A stretch of DNA of 64,000 bases from Pararhizobium capsulatum DSM 1112 (lineage in GTDB: Bacteria; Pseudomonadota; Alphaproteobacteria; Rhizobiales; Rhizobiaceae): positions 2,191,001-2,255,000 of the forward strand of contig NZ_JAUSVF010000001.1 in NCBI RefSeq assembly GCF_030814475.1, given 5' to 3'. The translations under genes and the position numbers were made by a program. Each line of letters starts with the position of its first letter. Position 1 is the first letter of the stretch. A model generated the notes under the pieces. It had not been told where the DNA came from. It ran no database searches and saw nothing but the letters and a program-made list of their open reading frames with translations. Shown here in pieces: positions 32,561 to 41,935 of the stretch.

Positions 32561-33526
32561 TCAGCGGATCATCACGTCCTGCAGGCGCTTCAGCTCGCCG
32601 AGCTTCGCCTTGGTTTCGTGATAGCCGCGGTCGATTGCCTCGCCGGCCCGATGGAATTCCGAAAGTCCGATATCGCTGAGCTTGGGATGCAGCTGCAGAT
32701 CCGGCGGGTCACCTGCGAGGCGGGCGCGGGAGATGCGATCCTGGATGATGTTGAACGCCTGCACCATGACGCTGGTCATGCCGAGCTTGGTGGCAGTGTC
32801 GATCGGTGTATTTATCTGCGGTTCGACAACCGGACTGGTCGCGCGGTGCTTGATGACGGCCGAGCGGCCATAGAGATCGTAGTGGAGGTTGACGGCAACG
32901 ACCAGCTGCTCTTCATGGGCACGGCAGACGGAAACCGGAACCGGATTGACCAGCGCGCCGTCGACTAGCGTACGATTGTTGCACTTGACCGGCTCGAAAA
33001 TGCCGGGCAGCGCATAGGAAGCGCGAATAGCCGTAATCAGCGGGCCTTCACCGATCCAGACTTCATGTCCGGAGTTGATCTCGGTCGCAACGGCCACGAA
33101 GGTCCGGTCGAGATCTTCGATGTTGGTTTCCAGCAGGTGCTCCTGCATGCGCTTGGTGAGCCGTAATCCGCCGAGCAGGCCGCCGCCGCCGATTGCGAAG
33201 TCGAGAAGACCGGCAATGCGCCGCATGGTCAGCGAGCGGGCGAAGGCTTCGAGTTCATCGAGTTTGCCGGCGAGGTAGCAGCCACCGACGAGCGCACCGA
33301 TCGATGTTCCGGCGATCATGCCGACATCGATGCCGTCTTCGTCAAGCGCGCGCAGTACACCGATATGGGCCCAGCCGCGGGCGGCGCCACCGCCAAGCGC
33401 GAGCGCAATGCGTGACTTCGAAGGTTGTGTCTCCGGCGGAGGTTCCTGGGGCTGGCTGAGGGAAGGGCCGCCGGGCGCCGAAGCGTCGGCCGTTGTGGCG
33501 CTGCGATTAAATGTCCAGTTCAACAT
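32561..33526 (-). CDS. Patatin-like phospholipase (RssA/NTE type)
   Basis: A 321-residue protein behind GGAGGT. It has the patatin signatures: oxyanion loop 'GGGAARGWAHIG' (about 45-56), nucleophile elbow 'GTSIGALVGG' (Ser about 79) and the Asp in 'LVDGALVNPVPV' (about 189). A Pro/Gln-rich N-terminal 40 residues precede the domain. No signal peptide is present, so it acts in the cytosol or at the inner membrane face, hydrolysing acyl esters of phospholipids. Start chosen by the ribosome-binding site. Confidence 0.92.
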   Translation of the reverse strand: MLNWTFNRSATTADASAPGGPSLSQPQEPPPETQPSKSRIALALGGGAARGWAHIGVLRALDEDGIDVGMIAGTSIGALVGGCYLAGKLDELEAFARSLTMRRIAGLLDFAIGGGGLLGGLRLTKRMQEHLLETNIEDLDRTFVAVATEINSGHEVWIGEGPLITAIRASYALPGIFEPVKCNNRTLVDGALVNPVPVSVCRAHEEQLVVAVNLHYDLYGRSAVIKHRATSPVVEPQINTPIDTATKLGMTSVMVQAFNIIQDRISRARLAGDPPDLQLHPKLSDIGLSEFHRAGEAIDRGYHETKAKLGELKRLQDVMIR

Positions 33527-33736
33527 CCGGCACCTCCATGCCGCAGACTCTATTGCTACGTCCGATAATGTCAGCGGTTGCGGCCGCGAGGACGATATCG
33601 GTCAGGCAACTCTGCGTGGTTACCGGTTTTTCCGCTGTAACCGTGGGAACCACCCCCGCCTTGCCTCAGATTACGCGCCTAGCTGATTGCCAATTCGTGA
33701 ATCCACGGAAAAACCGCTCCGAAAAGCGTCAGATGC

Positions 33737-34189
33737 TTAATTTTTGCCGTAGATCTCGTCCGGGTGAAAGTGAATTTTGTCATCGACAACAACTACTTTC
33801 GCGGTATCGCCGTCCTTCTCGATTGTCCGATAGAAGCAGGAACGGCGGCCCGTGTGGCAGGTTGCGTCATGCCCTGCGACCTTGACCTTCAACCATATGG
33901 CATCCTGGTCGCAATCTGTGCGAAGCTCGATCACGCTCTGTAGGTTTCCCGACGTTTCGCCCTTCTTCCAGAGCTTGCCACGCGAGCGGCTGTAATAGTG
34001 GGCGATCCCTGTCTCGATTGTCAGCGCCAACGCCTCGTCGTTCATATGGGCCACCATCAGCAGCTCGCCGTCGCCAGCATCGGTGACGACGGCCGTGATC
34101 AGTCCGTTGGCGTCGAAGCGGGGGGTGAAGGCGGGGCCGGATTCTAGCTCCGCCTTGTCCTTGGAAGGGGCCTGGAAGGAAATGGTCAT
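33737..34189 (-). CDS. hisI: Phosphoribosyl-AMP cyclohydrolase
   Basis: A 150-residue HisI. The start at 34189 follows GGAG. The hallmark blocks are '[38 protein letters not shown]', '[16 protein letters not shown]' (metal-binding Asp/Cys) and '[11 protein letters not shown]'. It opens the purine ring of PR-AMP in histidine biosynthesis (third step) and needs Zn2+ and Mg2+. It is a separate HisI, without the HisE domain, as usual in alphaproteobacteria. It lies 23 bp after folE, so both GTP- and ATP-ring-opening cyclohydrolases share one transcript. Confidence 0.96.
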   Translation of the reverse strand: MTISFQAPSKDKAELESGPAFTPRFDANGLITAVVTDAGDGELLMVAHMNDEALALTIETGIAHYYSRSRGKLWKKGETSGNLQSVIELRTDCDQDAIWLKVKVAGHDATCHTGRRSCFYRTIEKDGDTAKVVVVDDKIHFHPDEIYGKN

Positions 34190-34212
34190 CGTCAGCTCCG
34201 CAGGGACGGAGC

Positions 34213-34830
34213 TTACTTGAAGCCCCGAAGCATGGTCATGAAGCGCGCCTGCTCGGCGGGCTCGGTCTTGAAGGCACCGGTAAAGGTCGTCGTCAGGGTT
34301 GTCGAGCCCTGCTTCTGGACACCGCGCATGGCCATGCACATATGTTCGGCTTCGATCATCACGGCAACGCCGCGGGGCTGAAGCGTTTCATCGATCGCTT
34401 TGGCGATCTGGGCCGTCATGGTTTCCTGCGTCTGCAGGCGACGCCCATAGATTTCTACGACGCGGGCGATCTTTGAAAGGCCGAGCACCCGACCGTTCGG
34501 CAGGTAGGCAACATGCGCCTTGCCGATGATCGGCACCATATGGTGCTCACAGTGAGAGAAGAAAGGAATGTCCTTGACGAGGACGATGTCGTCGTAGCCA
34601 CCGACTTCGTCGAACGTGCGGCCCAGCACGTCTTCGGGAGCCAGATCGTAGCCGGAGAACAGTTCCTTGTAGGATTTGGCGACGCGGGCGGGCGTATCAA
34701 GAAGCCCTTCGCGTGTCGGGTCATCACCGGCCCAGCGCAGAAGCACGCGAACGGCGTCCTCGGCTTCCTTCTGGGTCGGGCGGCTGTCGGCACCTGCTGG
34801 TACCGGAAAATTCTTCACGATGGCGTCCAT
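34213..34830 (-). CDS. folE: GTP cyclohydrolase I
   Basis: A 205-residue FolE. It carries '[22 protein letters not shown]', '[22 protein letters not shown]' with zinc ligand Cys and catalytic His, '[20 protein letters not shown]' and '[10 protein letters not shown]' with the second zinc Cys. It forms 7,8-dihydroneopterin triphosphate from GTP, the entry to folate synthesis, and acts as a toroidal decamer in the cytosol. It is the first gene of a folE-hisI unit. Confidence 0.96.
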   Translation of the reverse strand: MDAIVKNFPVPAGADSRPTQKEAEDAVRVLLRWAGDDPTREGLLDTPARVAKSYKELFSGYDLAPEDVLGRTFDEVGGYDDIVLVKDIPFFSHCEHHMVPIIGKAHVAYLPNGRVLGLSKIARVVEIYGRRLQTQETMTAQIAKAIDETLQPRGVAVMIEAEHMCMAMRGVQKQGSTTLTTTFTGAFKTEPAEQARFMTMLRGFK

Positions 34831-35173
34831 AAAATGGCCCCTTGCTTAACGCGGGTTACGCGACGTTTATCTTTTCGGACAACTCGCCACTGGCCATTCA
34901 CCTGACGCACTGCAGGCCTTGGTTTCCGTTGGCGGGCTCCGGGGCTTTCAGATTGACAGAGGTTAAGGGCTCTGGATCATCCGGCACGGTTTCCCAAACA
35001 ACAGGCGACGGTTTGGCCTTGCCAAGCTGTCGCCCCCACACAACATAGCATATAATATGCATGAACTGATGTGAAAGAGGCGTATTGGGAGACGCTGTGT
35101 TTTTTTCCCGTATACAATGGAAAATCATGCGCAGTTTGCCTGAAAACGCGAAAAATGAACCGGATAGCGCCGA
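34831..35173. other. Divergent intergenic region folE / scaffold gene
   Basis: About 340 bp between divergent starts with no supported gene. It holds a perfect palindrome GCATATAATATGC (35049-35061), which may be a regulator site or part of a promoter. A long leftward frame into the next gene is only a shadow. Confidence 0.5.
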
Positions 35174-35617
35174 ATGATAGATGACATCTACAACAGCAGG
35201 ATTCTTGAATTCGCCGGCAATATCCCGCGCATCGGTGCTCTTGATGACGCGGATGCGCAGGCGCAGGCGCATTCCAAGCTCTGCGGATCGAAGGTCAAAG
35301 TTTATATCAAGATGGATGGTGATACCGTCAGCGACTTCTCCCATGAGCTGAAGGCCTGCGCGCTGGGGCAGGCCTCTTCATCCGTCATGGCCCGCCATGT
35401 GGTCGGCGCGACATCGGCCGAAATTCGCCACGCGCGTGAAGAAATGCTGGCCATGCTGAAAGCAGGCGGCGAGGGGCCTTCCGGCCGCTTCGAGGAGATG
35501 CGGTTCCTGCGGCCGGTGAAGGACTACAAGGCGCGACATGCGTCGACAATGCTGACGTTTGACGCCGTGGTCGATGCTATTGCGCAGGTCGAGGCGAAGC
35601 GGGTTGCTGCGGAGTGA
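35174..35617 (+). CDS. NifU/IscU-like iron-sulfur scaffold protein, atypical
   Basis: A 147-residue protein of the NifU N-terminal fold. Two of the three cluster cysteines are present: C37 in 'SKLCGSK' and C62 in 'LKACALGQASSS'. The third position ('ARHASTML') has Ser where 'xCAxL' is expected. The Asp next to the first Cys is also changed. Alphaproteobacteria of this group use the Suf system without IscU, and this shortened homologue is widespread there. Its ability to assemble clusters is therefore uncertain. It lies upstream of yidD with a repeat between. Confidence 0.85.
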   Translation: MIDDIYNSRILEFAGNIPRIGALDDADAQAQAHSKLCGSKVKVYIKMDGDTVSDFSHELKACALGQASSSVMARHVVGATSAEIRHAREEMLAMLKAGGEGPSGRFEEMRFLRPVKDYKARHASTMLTFDAVVDAIAQVEAKRVAAE

Positions 35618-35654
35618 CGCTCTGATGATGATGTTGACTATGGCGCGCCTTACT

Positions 35655-35694
35655 CCCCTCTGTCACTTTGTGACACCTCCCGCTCAAAGGGGAG
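35655..35694 (-). repeat. Rhizobial intergenic palindromic repeat, copy A
   Basis: Forty bases that, inverted, read CTCCCCTTTGAGCGGGAGGT and continue TGTCACAAAGTGACAGAGGGG. They match copy B (35819-35857) with a few changes. The internal GTCAC/GTGAC palindrome gives a stem. It is the widespread RIME-like element of Rhizobium genomes. Confidence 0.75.
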
Positions 35695-35751
35695 GTTGGT
35701 GGCGGCTGCCTCTGAGGCTGCCATCGTCTTCCAGCCTGCGGTGACCTGATC

Positions 35752-36204
35752 ATGTGCATGTATTGCGTAGGGAAATCGCAGGATGCAGGAGAGCTTGAGA
35801 GGCCGTCACAGCCGATCTCTCCTCTTGAGGGGGAGATGTCGCGAAGTGACAGAGGGGGGCATCCTTCCGCCAGCTCAAAAGGCCGCAACTATTCCGGCCC
35901 CTTCCGCAAAACCCCTGGCCGCCTATTCGGCATGGGCTTCATCCGCTTCTACCAGCTGACACTTTCCGGTTTCATCGGCAATTCCTGTCGCCACCTGCCG
36001 ACCTGCTCGGAGTACGGCTACGAGGCCATTGCTCGATACGGCTTCTGGCGCGGAGGATGGATGGTGCTGTTCCGGGTCATGCGTTGCGGCCCCGGTGGAA
36101 CAAGCGGCTTCGATCCGGTGCCGGAAGCGCTGGAGGTCTCAAAACATTGGTGGGCGCCATGGCGGCTTTGGTATCTTGGCGACCATCAGCAGATCAAGCC
36201 ATGA
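35752..36204 (+). CDS. yidD: Membrane protein insertion efficiency factor YidD, with repeat-encoded N-terminus
   Basis: A 150-residue frame whose C-terminal part is clear YidD: 'IRFYQLTLSGFIGNSCRHLPTCSEYGYEAI', 'GGWMVLFRVMRCGPGG' and 'FDPVPEAL'. YidD is a small membrane-associated protein that helps YidC insert inner membrane proteins. The family length is about 70-125. Here residues about 23-38 ('ISPLEGEMSRSDRGGH') are encoded by repeat copy B, which keeps the frame open. An internal ATG at 35932 ('MGFIRFYQ') could be used instead. The gene overlaps the next by 4 bp (ATGA). Confidence 0.88.
   Translation: MCMYCVGKSQDAGELERPSQPISPLEGEMSRSDRGGHPSASSKGRNYSGPFRKTPGRLFGMGFIRFYQLTLSGFIGNSCRHLPTCSEYGYEAIARYGFWRGGWMVLFRVMRCGPGGTSGFDPVPEALEVSKHWWAPWRLWYLGDHQQIKP
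35819..35857 (+). repeat. Rhizobial intergenic palindromic repeat, copy B (inside yidD frame)
   Basis: Thirty-nine bases starting CTCCTCTTGAGGGGGAGATG and ending GCGAAGTGACAGAGGGG. It is inverted relative to copy A at 125 bp distance and lies within the 5' part of the yidD frame. Confidence 0.75.
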
Positions 36205-36743
36205 CGCAATACGTGGCTTTGCTGCACAATGTCGTGCTTTCGCCGGGACAGCGCGTGGTGATGGAGAAGCTGCGGGACACCACCGAGAGCGTCGGTTTTC
36301 GCTCCGTACGCACGCTGGTTTCAACCGGCAATCTGATTTTTGAAACGGATGATGTCGGCATCGCGGATATCGAAGGCCGGCTCGAGGCCGGCTTCGAACG
36401 CGATTTCGGCAAGGCAGTGGACATCGTTGCGCGAACGGCTGACGCATGGCGCGTGCTTGCTACCAAAAATCCGTTTCCCGAGACGAGTGAAACGAATGGG
36501 CAGAATGTCTGCATTCGCGTGATGCGCGAGCCGCTGGAGGTCCCCGTGCTCGAAAAGCTGGCGCGCTACTGCACGGCAGGCGAACGGATAGCGCTCGTGG
36601 GTGGCGATCTCTGGATGGATTTTGCAGCAAAGCCCAGCATGTCGAAGCTTCTTTCGGCCTTGACACCAAAGCGCCTCGGCATTGGTACGATCCGGAACTG
36701 GAACACGGTATGTGGACTGACCGCCATGCTCGACACTGCCTGA
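36201..36743 (+). CDS. DUF1697 family protein
   Basis: A 180-residue protein whose ATG overlaps the yidD stop; a longer upstream frame is a shadow. It begins '[46 protein letters not shown]', the DUF1697 pattern (usual 'YvALLRGINVGG', here diverged to LLHNVV). It ends '[23 protein letters not shown]'. Function is unknown. Translational coupling to yidD is evident. It is soluble. Confidence 0.85.
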   Translation: MTQYVALLHNVVLSPGQRVVMEKLRDTTESVGFRSVRTLVSTGNLIFETDDVGIADIEGRLEAGFERDFGKAVDIVARTADAWRVLATKNPFPETSETNGQNVCIRVMREPLEVPVLEKLARYCTAGERIALVGGDLWMDFAAKPSMSKLLSALTPKRLGIGTIRNWNTVCGLTAMLDTA

Positions 36744-36864
36744 CGCGTCCTTTACTCCGCTACAAAAACGATCTATCACCCGCGCGTCAATTTGCTGGAA
36801 TGCCAAGCGTTCCGGCCTCTACAACCACCCGCATTCGTTGGCGGGACTGGGCAAGGAAAAACAT

Positions 36865-38868
36865 ATGTCTGACGCTGTTTCCCTCACATTTCCCGATGGT
36901 TCCGTTCGCGAATACACAGCTGGCGTAACCGGTCGCGAAGTTGCCGAATCGATCTCGAAGTCGCTCGCCAAGAAGGCCGTCGCGATCGCGCTTGACGGCA
37001 CCGTGCGCGATCTGTCCGATCCGGTCGAAACCGGGCGCCTTGAAATCGTCACTCGCGAAGACGCCCGCTCGCTCGAGCTGATCCGCCACGATGCCGCCCA
37101 CGTCATGGCCGAGGCCGTGCAGGAGTTGTGGCCCGGCACGCAGGTGACCATCGGCCCGGTCATCGAGAACGGTTTCTACTACGACTTCGCCAAGGACGAA
37201 CCCTTTACGCCGGACGATCTGCCGAAGATCGAAAAGCGCATGAAGGAGATCATCCAGCGCAACAAGCCTTTCACCAAGGAAGTCTGGAGCCGGGAAAAGG
37301 CGAAGGAAGTCTTTGCCGCCAAGGGCGAGAAGTACAAGATCGAACTGATCGACGCGATCCCGGATGGCCAGGATCTCAAGATCTACTATCAGGGCGACTG
37401 GTTCGACCTCTGCCGCGGGCCGCATATGGCCGCCACCGGCCAGATCGGCACGGCCTTCAAGCTGATGAAGGTGGCCGGCGCCTACTGGCGTGGTGACAGC
37501 AATAATCCGATGCTGACCCGCATCTACGGCACGGCCTGGCATACCCAGGAAGAGCTCGACACCTACCTGAATATCCTCGCCGAAGCCGAGAAGCGCGACC
37601 ACCGTCGCCTCGGCCGCGAGATGGACCTGTTCCATTTCCAGGAAGAAGGCCCGGGTGTCGTCTTCTGGCATGGCAAGGGCTGGCGCATCTTCCAGACACT
37701 GGTGTCCTACATGCGCCGTCGCCTCTCCGGCACCTATCAGGAGGTCAACGCGCCGCAGGTGCTCGATACTGCGCTCTGGGAGACCTCCGGTCACTGGGGC
37801 TGGTATCAGGAAAACATGTTCGCGGTGAAATCCGCCCATGCCTTGACCCATCCGGATGACAAGGAAGCGGATAATCGCGTTTTCGCGCTGAAGCCGATGA
37901 ACTGCCCCGGCCATATCCAGATCTTCAAGCATGGCCTGAAGTCCTATCGCGAACTGCCGATCCGTCTGGCTGAGTTCGGCAATGTCCATCGCTACGAGCC
38001 CTCAGGCGCGTTGCATGGCCTGATGCGCGTGCGCGGCTTCACGCAGGATGATGCCCACGTCTTCTGCACCGACGAGCAGATGGCGGCCGAATGTTTGCGC
38101 ATCAATGACCTGATCCTGTCGGTCTATGAGGACTTCGGCTTCAAGGACATCGTGGTCAAGCTCTCGACCCGCCCGGAAAAGCGCGTCGGCTCCGATGCCC
38201 TCTGGGATCGCGCCGAAAGCGTCATGATGGACGTACTGAAGCAGATCGAAACCCAGGCGGAAGGCAAGATCAAGACCGGCATCCTGCCGGGCGAGGGCGC
38301 TTTCTATGGTCCGAAGTTTGAATACACACTGAAGGATGCCATCGGCCGTGAATGGCAGTGCGGCACGACGCAGGTGGACTTCAACCTGCCGGAACGCTTC
38401 GGTGCCTTCTACATCGACAGCAATTCGGAAAAGACCCAGCCGGTGATGATCCATCGCGCCATCTGCGGTTCGATGGAACGCTTCCTCGGCATTCTCATCG
38501 AGAATTTCGCCGGCCATATGCCGCTGTGGATCTCGCCGCTGCAGGTCGTGGTCGCGACCATCACCTCCGAGGCCGACGACTACGGTCGCGAGGTTGCCGA
38601 ACTTCTGCGCGATGCGGGCCTGACGGTCGAGACCGACTTCCGCAACGAGAAGATCAACTACAAGGTCCGCGAACACTCGGTCACCAAGGTTCCCGTGATC
38701 ATCGTCTGCGGCATGCGCGAGGCCGAAGAACGTTCGGTCAACATCCGTCGCCTCGGCTCGCAGGCCCAGACGCCGATGTCGCTTGATGACGCGATTGCGG
38801 CCCTGATCGACGAAGCGACGCCACCGGACTTGAAGCGCAAGGCGCTAGCCAGGAAAGCCCGGGGTTAA
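36865..38868 (+). CDS. thrS: Threonyl-tRNA synthetase
   Basis: A 667-residue class II synthetase starting at 36865, behind AAGGAAAA. An N-terminal TGS domain (about 1-65) is followed by the editing domain with '[20 protein letters not shown]' and the His/Cys set ('[12 protein letters not shown]'), and the catalytic core. The core has '[57 protein letters not shown]' spanning motif 2 and zinc-binding Cys/His. The C-terminal anticodon domain starts at about 565 ('[17 protein letters not shown]'). Complete. No T-box is seen upstream, as expected in proteobacteria. Confidence 0.97.
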   Translation: MSDAVSLTFPDGSVREYTAGVTGREVAESISKSLAKKAVAIALDGTVRDLSDPVETGRLEIVTREDARSLELIRHDAAHVMAEAVQELWPGTQVTIGPVIENGFYYDFAKDEPFTPDDLPKIEKRMKEIIQRNKPFTKEVWSREKAKEVFAAKGEKYKIELIDAIPDGQDLKIYYQGDWFDLCRGPHMAATGQIGTAFKLMKVAGAYWRGDSNNPMLTRIYGTAWHTQEELDTYLNILAEAEKRDHRRLGREMDLFHFQEEGPGVVFWHGKGWRIFQTLVSYMRRRLSGTYQEVNAPQVLDTALWETSGHWGWYQENMFAVKSAHALTHPDDKEADNRVFALKPMNCPGHIQIFKHGLKSYRELPIRLAEFGNVHRYEPSGALHGLMRVRGFTQDDAHVFCTDEQMAAECLRINDLILSVYEDFGFKDIVVKLSTRPEKRVGSDALWDRAESVMMDVLKQIETQAEGKIKTGILPGEGAFYGPKFEYTLKDAIGREWQCGTTQVDFNLPERFGAFYIDSNSEKTQPVMIHRAICGSMERFLGILIENFAGHMPLWISPLQVVVATITSEADDYGREVAELLRDAGLTVETDFRNEKINYKVREHSVTKVPVIIVCGMREAEERSVNIRRLGSQAQTPMSLDDAIAALIDEATPPDLKRKALARKARG

Positions 38869-38966
38869 TTCCCCGGGCAACCCCCCTGTCAGAAAGTGTT
38901 ACATTAGCAGTCTATCCGTCGCCGATGCGCCAAGCATCCACCGACATTTCTGGAACGGGGAAAAAC

Positions 38967-39806
38967 GTGCAGTTCAAAGAGCTGTCCTACGCCAATGAAA
39001 ACGATCGCCGCCTGAAACGCTGGTTTATCCGTGCTATGGAGGGCTTGAGCGGTCGCAATCGTTACGCCCGGCTGTACACCCACTGGCGCCATGAAGTCGT
39101 CGGCAAGAGCGAGCGCATTTTCGGGCCGATGCTCGAACTGATCGACGTCAGGATGCGGGTTCAGGGCGAGTGGCCGCCGCGAAATTTGCCGGATACTCCG
39201 ATCGTCATCGTTGCCAACCATCCCTTCGGCATAGGCGACGGCATAGCAGTTCTTTCGCTGGCCGAGCAGCTCGGTCGTCCCTTCCGGGTTCTGATCAACA
39301 ATGAACTGTTGAAGGTGCCGGAAATGGCGCCCTATTCGCTTCCGGTGTCCTTTGAGGAAACCAAGGAAGCGCTCGCCATCAACATGCAGACCCGCCACGA
39401 GGCGATACGACTGCTGAAGGAGGGGGTGACCGTCGTGGTGTTCCCCGCCGGGGGCGTCGCAACAGCCAGGAAGGGCTTCGGCAAGGCGGAGGATTTGCCT
39501 TGGAAGATTTTTCCGGCAAAGCTCATCCACGCTGCGAAGGCGAGCGTCATTCCGATCTATTTCGAAGGTCAGAATGGACGTCTGTTCCACCTCGCAAGCA
39601 AACTGTCGATGACGCTGCGAATCTCCTTGCTGATCCGCGAGTTCCGTCGCCTGTCGGGCACGACAATTTCCTCTCGCATCGGTCCGACCATCCCCTGGGA
39701 AGAACTCAGCACCTGCGGTGACCGCAAGGACCTGCTGACCCGCATCTATGATGCGGTGTTTTGCATGGCGCCGCGTCGTGTACGCGTCTTGCGCAAGGCA
39801 GGGTGA
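38967..39806 (+). CDS. PlsC-like (lyso)phospholipid acyltransferase
   Basis: A 279-residue protein with GTG start at 38967 behind GGAACGGGG; an ATG at 38925 is the alternative. The acyltransferase motif reads 'VANHPFGIGDGIAVLSL' (H-x5-D variant), followed by 'RVLINNELLKVPEM', 'VVVFPAGGVATARKGFG' (block III, FPxG) and 'VIPIYFEGQNGRLF'. This is the subfamily that adds a second acyl chain to lysophospholipids or ornithine lipids (OlsA-like). No membrane anchor is obvious. It lies 98 bp after thrS. Confidence 0.85.
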   Translation: MQFKELSYANENDRRLKRWFIRAMEGLSGRNRYARLYTHWRHEVVGKSERIFGPMLELIDVRMRVQGEWPPRNLPDTPIVIVANHPFGIGDGIAVLSLAEQLGRPFRVLINNELLKVPEMAPYSLPVSFEETKEALAINMQTRHEAIRLLKEGVTVVVFPAGGVATARKGFGKAEDLPWKIFPAKLIHAAKASVIPIYFEGQNGRLFHLASKLSMTLRISLLIREFRRLSGTTISSRIGPTIPWEELSTCGDRKDLLTRIYDAVFCMAPRRVRVLRKAG

Positions 39807-39872
39807 TCTCAAGCCTGTTCGATCATCGGACGACAGCGTGGGATTGTCGCCCGTGTTCAGAGGAGAAGGGTT

Positions 39873-40229
39873 TTGGCGGTAAAGCGGATTGTTGCAAACA
39901 TAGAGGCCTCCAACCCGGAAAGCGCCAGGCATTTCTACCAGGACACTCTCGGCATGGACGTTGTCATGGACCACGGCTGGATCATGACCTTCGCTTCGCA
40001 ACAGCATGCAATGGTTCAGCTCAGCGTTGCGAGCGAAGGCGGGTCTGGAATGCCTGTGCCGGCGTTGTCTATCGAAGTCGATAATCTGGATGAAGTTCAC
40101 GCGCGGATGGTGGAAGCTGATATCCCCATCGAATATGGCCCTGCGTCGGAGCCGTGGGGGGTGCGTCGCTTCTACGTTCGCGATCCGTTTGGCACGCTCG
40201 TCAATATTCTTACCCACGAGACGGATTGA
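39873..40229 (+). CDS. VOC-family (glyoxalase-like) protein
   Basis: A 118-residue protein starting with TTG at 39873 (GAAGGG upstream). Two beta-alpha-beta-beta-beta units are visible: 'IVANIEASNPESARHFYQDTLGMDVVMDHGW' and 'LSIEVDNLDEVHARMVEADIPIEYGPASEPWGVRRFYVRDPFGTLVNIL'. Metal-ligand positions look partly conserved (H41-like residues absent, E in the last strand absent), so it may bind and not catalyse. Substrate unknown. It lies 66 bp after the acyltransferase gene. Confidence 0.82.
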   Translation: MAVKRIVANIEASNPESARHFYQDTLGMDVVMDHGWIMTFASQQHAMVQLSVASEGGSGMPVPALSIEVDNLDEVHARMVEADIPIEYGPASEPWGVRRFYVRDPFGTLVNILTHETD

Positions 40230-40237
40230 GGTATCGC

Positions 40238-41242
40238 TCAGTCCTGCGCGTCGATATTGGCGGCCGCAGGCTGTGCGCTCTTTTCATTCAGCAGCACTTC
40301 GACATCTGTATTGATGCCGGCCTGAACGGTGAAATCTCGCTGGTAGATCTTCTCGTCATTGCGGGCAATCGCGGTATAGCCGCCCTCGGCGAGCACGAGG
40401 GTCGGAAATGCGCCGACGCTTTCGCTGACCACGTCGCCGGAGGAGGTCAGGATCGACCAGGCCGTATCGGCGATCGCCTCGCCGCCGGGCTCGGAAACGA
40501 GCTTGAGCGTTAGCTTGGCAGCCCGGTGCTGGATTGTCGCTTCCGTGAGCTTTCCGGCTTCCACCTGGATATCGGCGCGGATCACGGCATTGACGGAGCC
40601 GTAGTTGGAGACCACGTGATAGGTGCCGGTGTTGAGCCGGATGACGTTGTCGGGCTTGACGTCGGCCACGACCAGCGCCCGTTCGCCGTCTTCCTTTACA
40701 TCGGACGAGAAGATGGAAAAACTGAGCTCGTTTGGCGGAATGCGCACGTCACTGCCCGATACGGCGTTGAGCATGATCCCGCCCGCATCGAGTACCAGAA
40801 TCTGCGTTTCCGCAGGGCCGTTTTCAGGGACCCTTATCTTGCGCGTCGCGCCGGCTCTGCCAAAGGCGACGTTGACGAAATATTCACCGGGAACGAGCTG
40901 GAAGGCAGCCGTGCCGCCCTCCGAGGTCGCCAGGAGCGGCAGTTTTCCATCAGAGCCGGGAATGGGGCTGAAGACACGCCAGGTCAAGCCCTGTTGAACC
41001 GGATCGCCTTTCTCCTTCAGCAATGCTTCCAGCTTGATGTCCTTCAGCGTCGCCCCTTTTGTGGCTTCGCCGGGCATCACGGGATTGAAGCTGTTGAGTT
41101 TCGGCATTTTCTGTGGAGACGAAATCGAAGGGAAGCTCTGGAAAGGGTCGGCCTTCTCCTGGGCGAACACCGGCGGGATCAGAATAGCGATAACGACGAG
41201 GGCCGAAGAAAACGTGCGGAGCAGACCGGCGGTGATGCGCAT
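40238..41242 (-). CDS. Exported hypothetical protein with beta-rich repeats
   Basis: A 334-residue protein starting at 41242. The signal peptide ends at 'LIPPVFAQ' (cleavage near residue 28). The mature part is beta-rich and seems to hold three similar segments of the form 'L(T/S)WRVFSP..G....EGGTAAFQLVPGEYFVNV', 'NELSFSIFSS...NVIRLNTGTYHVVSNYG' and 'DTAWSILTSSGDVVSESVGAFPTLVLAEGGYTAIARN'. These suggest tandem carboxypeptidase-regulatory-like or Ig-like domains. Rhizobiaceae share this protein as 'hypothetical'. Periplasmic; role unknown. It is divergent from the nitroreductase gene. Confidence 0.78.
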   Translation of the reverse strand: MRITAGLLRTFSSALVVIAILIPPVFAQEKADPFQSFPSISSPQKMPKLNSFNPVMPGEATKGATLKDIKLEALLKEKGDPVQQGLTWRVFSPIPGSDGKLPLLATSEGGTAAFQLVPGEYFVNVAFGRAGATRKIRVPENGPAETQILVLDAGGIMLNAVSGSDVRIPPNELSFSIFSSDVKEDGERALVVADVKPDNVIRLNTGTYHVVSNYGSVNAVIRADIQVEAGKLTEATIQHRAAKLTLKLVSEPGGEAIADTAWSILTSSGDVVSESVGAFPTLVLAEGGYTAIARNDEKIYQRDFTVQAGINTDVEVLLNEKSAQPAAANIDAQD

Positions 41243-41350
41243 GACAGTAGTTGACTTCCTGACTGGGTGGCTCCACTTGAGACGCCGGTATGGCATTTTC
41301 GTGGCTACGGCCGCGATAAGCCCCTAGCAAACTAGTGGAAATGGACCGCG

Positions 41351-41935
41351 ATGAAAACTGAAATCGGCTTGCGTGATTATCTGTCAACCCGACGCTCGAT
41401 ACCCGCCTTCCAGATGTGCGAGCCGGGGCCGGAAAAGCAGGAAATCGAGGACATGCTGAAGCTTGCCTCGCGCGTTCCCGATCATGGCAAGCTCGCCCCC
41501 TGGCGTTTCATCGTCTATCGCGGCGAGGAGCGGGCGCGGATTAGCGCGGAGCTGGCGACGATGGCACTTGCTGCAAAGCCCGATCTCTCGCAGGAAATGA
41601 TTGCCGTCGAAAATACGCGGTTGACGCGTGCGCCCGTCGTGGTCGCCGTTGTCAGCACCGCCGCGCCCCATTTCAAGATCCCGGAATGGGAGCAGATCAT
41701 GTCGGCCGGTGCAGTGTGCCTCAATCTTCTGATGGCCGCCAATGCGCACGGCTATTGCTCCAACTGGCTCACCGAATGGTTCGCCTTCGATGAGAAGGCC
41801 TATCCGCTGCTCGGCGTGAAGCCGGGTGAAAAAATCGCGGGCTTCATCCACATCGGCTCGCCTCAGGTGCCGCCGACGGAGCGTCCTCGCCCGGAGCTTG
41901 CAGAAATCGTCACCTGGGTCGGCGAGGAAGCTTAG
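41351..41935 (+). CDS. Nitroreductase-family flavoprotein
   Basis: A 194-residue protein of the NfsB/YdjA type. It shows '[10 protein letters not shown]' (FMN phosphate Arg-Arg-Ser), '[18 protein letters not shown]', '[24 protein letters not shown]' and 'IAGFIHIG'. It binds FMN and uses NAD(P)H to reduce nitro or quinone compounds. YdjA-like members are short, as here. It overlaps the flavin-reductase-like gene by one base (TAGTG), so the pair is an operon in which the second enzyme may share flavin. Confidence 0.92.
   Translation: MKTEIGLRDYLSTRRSIPAFQMCEPGPEKQEIEDMLKLASRVPDHGKLAPWRFIVYRGEERARISAELATMALAAKPDLSQEMIAVENTRLTRAPVVVAVVSTAAPHFKIPEWEQIMSAGAVCLNLLMAANAHGYCSNWLTEWFAFDEKAYPLLGVKPGEKIAGFIHIGSPQVPPTERPRPELAEIVTWVGEEA

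Noticed and set aside
36787..37989. Leftward 400-codon open frame
   Set aside because: It lies antisense to thrS, whose motifs are unmistakable. Long antisense frames arise from G+C-rich third positions.
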